From: Fimbriimonadales bacterium
Lineage (GTDB): Bacteria > Armatimonadota > Fimbriimonadia > Fimbriimonadales > Fimbriimonadaceae
Length of the DNA stretch: 9,164 bases
Assembly (NCBI GenBank): GCA_026392145.1
Contig: JAPLCS010000367.1
Coordinates: 1-9,164, forward strand
Direction: 5' to 3'
The notes below the pieces were generated by a model, which was not told the DNA's origin, made no database searches, and saw only the letters and a program-made list of their open reading frames with translations. The translations under genes were made by a program, and so were the position numbers. Below are positions 7,416 to 9,164 of the stretch, one piece after another (position 1 is the stretch's first letter; every line of letters starts with the position of its first letter).

Positions 7416-8167
7416 AAGTAGCCTATATTTATCTTCTTAAAGAATCACTGCGATTCAAGAAAGTCATTCCCTGGCTGCTTCTTAGCTTTGCCGCAATGAT
7501 TCTCGCCACTGTGTGGAAGCGGTTTGATTCTAACGCCACCCAAACCGATAGCTACGTGAACGTCGTAAACATCCTCGTTTTCCGGCTCCTTCCCCTAGCA
7601 TCGGCAATCTACACCACCATGATTGTCAGCCAAGAAGTTGAGCAAAAGACGATTGTGTACCTTCTCACCCGCCCCATCCAACGATGGCAACTACTCATCG
7701 GACGTTGGGGTGCAACCGTTACCGCAGTCACCGCACTCTCCTTCATCGGAATTGTCGCAGCGTTTATTGGTTCCCGAGGGGCTCAAGTATCCATAGGCAT
7801 GGACCTACTAGCCGTCCTACTCGGTGCACTCGCCTACGGATCGTTGTTCCTCTTCATAACGCTCATCTTCAACCGAGCTCTCATCATCTGCGTGCTCTTT
7901 GCGTTCGGTTGGGAAAGTTCTGTGCCTAACCTACCCACGGGTCTTCAAAGCCTCTCGGTACTGGCCCATATGCAAGCTATCGCCAAGCACCCCGAAGCCG
8001 AGGGAGGCAAAAAGTTCCTCGAACTGATTGCAGGGGTCCTCGGTGATAGCAAACTGACCGCAAGTTCATCAGCCTTTGGCTTGTTAATCTTCTCAATTGC
8101 CATGGTTGGGCTCAGTTGCTACTGGTTCACAACGCATGAATATATTCCACGAGAAGACGCCGATTAA
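7412..8167 (+). CDS. ABC-2 type transporter permease (second of two)
   Basis: A 251-residue membrane protein with about six helices (roughly 17-34, 52-73, 99-120, 131-151, 153-170, 219-240). The stretch SQEVEQKTIVYLLTRPIQR (73-91) after the second helix is the family's conserved cytoplasmic coupling segment ('E-x-x-x-x-T-I-x-x-L-L-x-R-P'). The second long loop (about 171-217) has no recognised motif. It is shorter than the first permease (333 residues) and not visibly similar outside the common plan, so this is not a recent duplication. It is translationally coupled to the second ATPase by a 4-base overlap and is the last gene of the operon; the next gene starts 85 bases on. Together with its ATPase it should form an exporter or membrane-remodelling pump of unknown substrate. 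Confidence 0.88.
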   Translation: MKVAYIYLLKESLRFKKVIPWLLLSFAAMILATVWKRFDSNATQTDSYVNVVNILVFRLLPLASAIYTTMIVSQEVEQKTIVYLLTRPIQRWQLLIGRWGATVTAVTALSFIGIVAAFIGSRGAQVSIGMDLLAVLLGALAYGSLFLFITLIFNRALIICVLFAFGWESSVPNLPTGLQSLSVLAHMQAIAKHPEAEGGKKFLELIAGVLGDSKLTASSSAFGLLIFSIAMVGLSCYWFTTHEYIPREDAD

Positions 8168-8179
8168 GGCAACTTCCAC

Positions 8180-8207
8180 CCCTCGCCAAGTCAGTATCAG
8201 GTGAGGG
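8180..8207 (+). promoter_or_regulatory. Hairpin in argG leader covering a possible ribosome binding site
   Basis: CCCTCGCC (8180-8187) can pair with GGTGAGGG (8200-8207) over eight positions, one a G-U pair, with a 12-base loop. The 3' arm, with AGGTGA at 8199-8204, is a good match to the end of 16S rRNA and is the best ribosome-site candidate in the leader, although it lies 12 bases from ATG 8217. No T-tract follows, so it is not a typical terminator for the ABC operon. The regulatory role is an inference. Confidence 0.35.
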
Positions 8208-8213
8208 TATTGA

Positions 8214-9164
<951 letters not shown>

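Noticed and set aside
8180..8207. Intrinsic terminator for the ABC operon
   Set aside because: The hairpin has a 12-base loop, only eight pairs, and no T-tract after it.

Overview
This is an ordinary-looking bacterial chromosomal window of moderate GC content, densely coded, with mostly short intergenic gaps. It shows no sign of phage, insertion sequences, CRISPR or RNA genes. The style of the proteins (an MFS permease of a small divergent type, a large secreted S9 peptidase, ABC-2 transporter pairs, an E. coli-type ArgG) recalls Armatimonadota, perhaps Fimbriimonadales. That placement rests on memory of family patterns and is weak.

Layout: (1) Bases 1-1298, minus strand: an MFS transporter whose last few codons run off the left edge. 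(2) A 71-base divergent gap with a small dyad, then a 164-residue probable exported protein of unknown function on the plus strand (1370-1864). (3) A strong bidirectional hairpin terminator (about 1899-1940) between convergent genes. (4) Minus strand, 1959-4472: a secreted S9 (prolyl oligopeptidase/DPP-IV-like) serine peptidase with an intact Ser-Asp-His triad and an unusual lysine/acid-rich pentapeptide repeat inside its hydrolase domain. (5) A 50-base divergent gap. (6) Plus strand, 4523-8167: a four-gene ABC-2 export operon ordered ATPase, permease, ATPase, permease, with every junction a 4-base ATGA overlap. (7) An 85-base leader with two inverted repeats. (8) argG, argininosuccinate synthase, from 8253 and cut by the right edge after 304 codons.

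The four ABC genes almost certainly act together, either as one four-part exporter or as two co-regulated ATPase-permease pairs; the substrate is not visible. The peptidase starts only 50 bases from the operon on the opposite strand, so the two may share a control region, but no functional link can be shown. ArgG is housekeeping arginine biosynthesis. I do not see a convincing undescribed system. The items most worth a second look are the charged repeat insertion in the peptidase, the argG leader with its ambiguous start, and the doubled ABC-2 operon.
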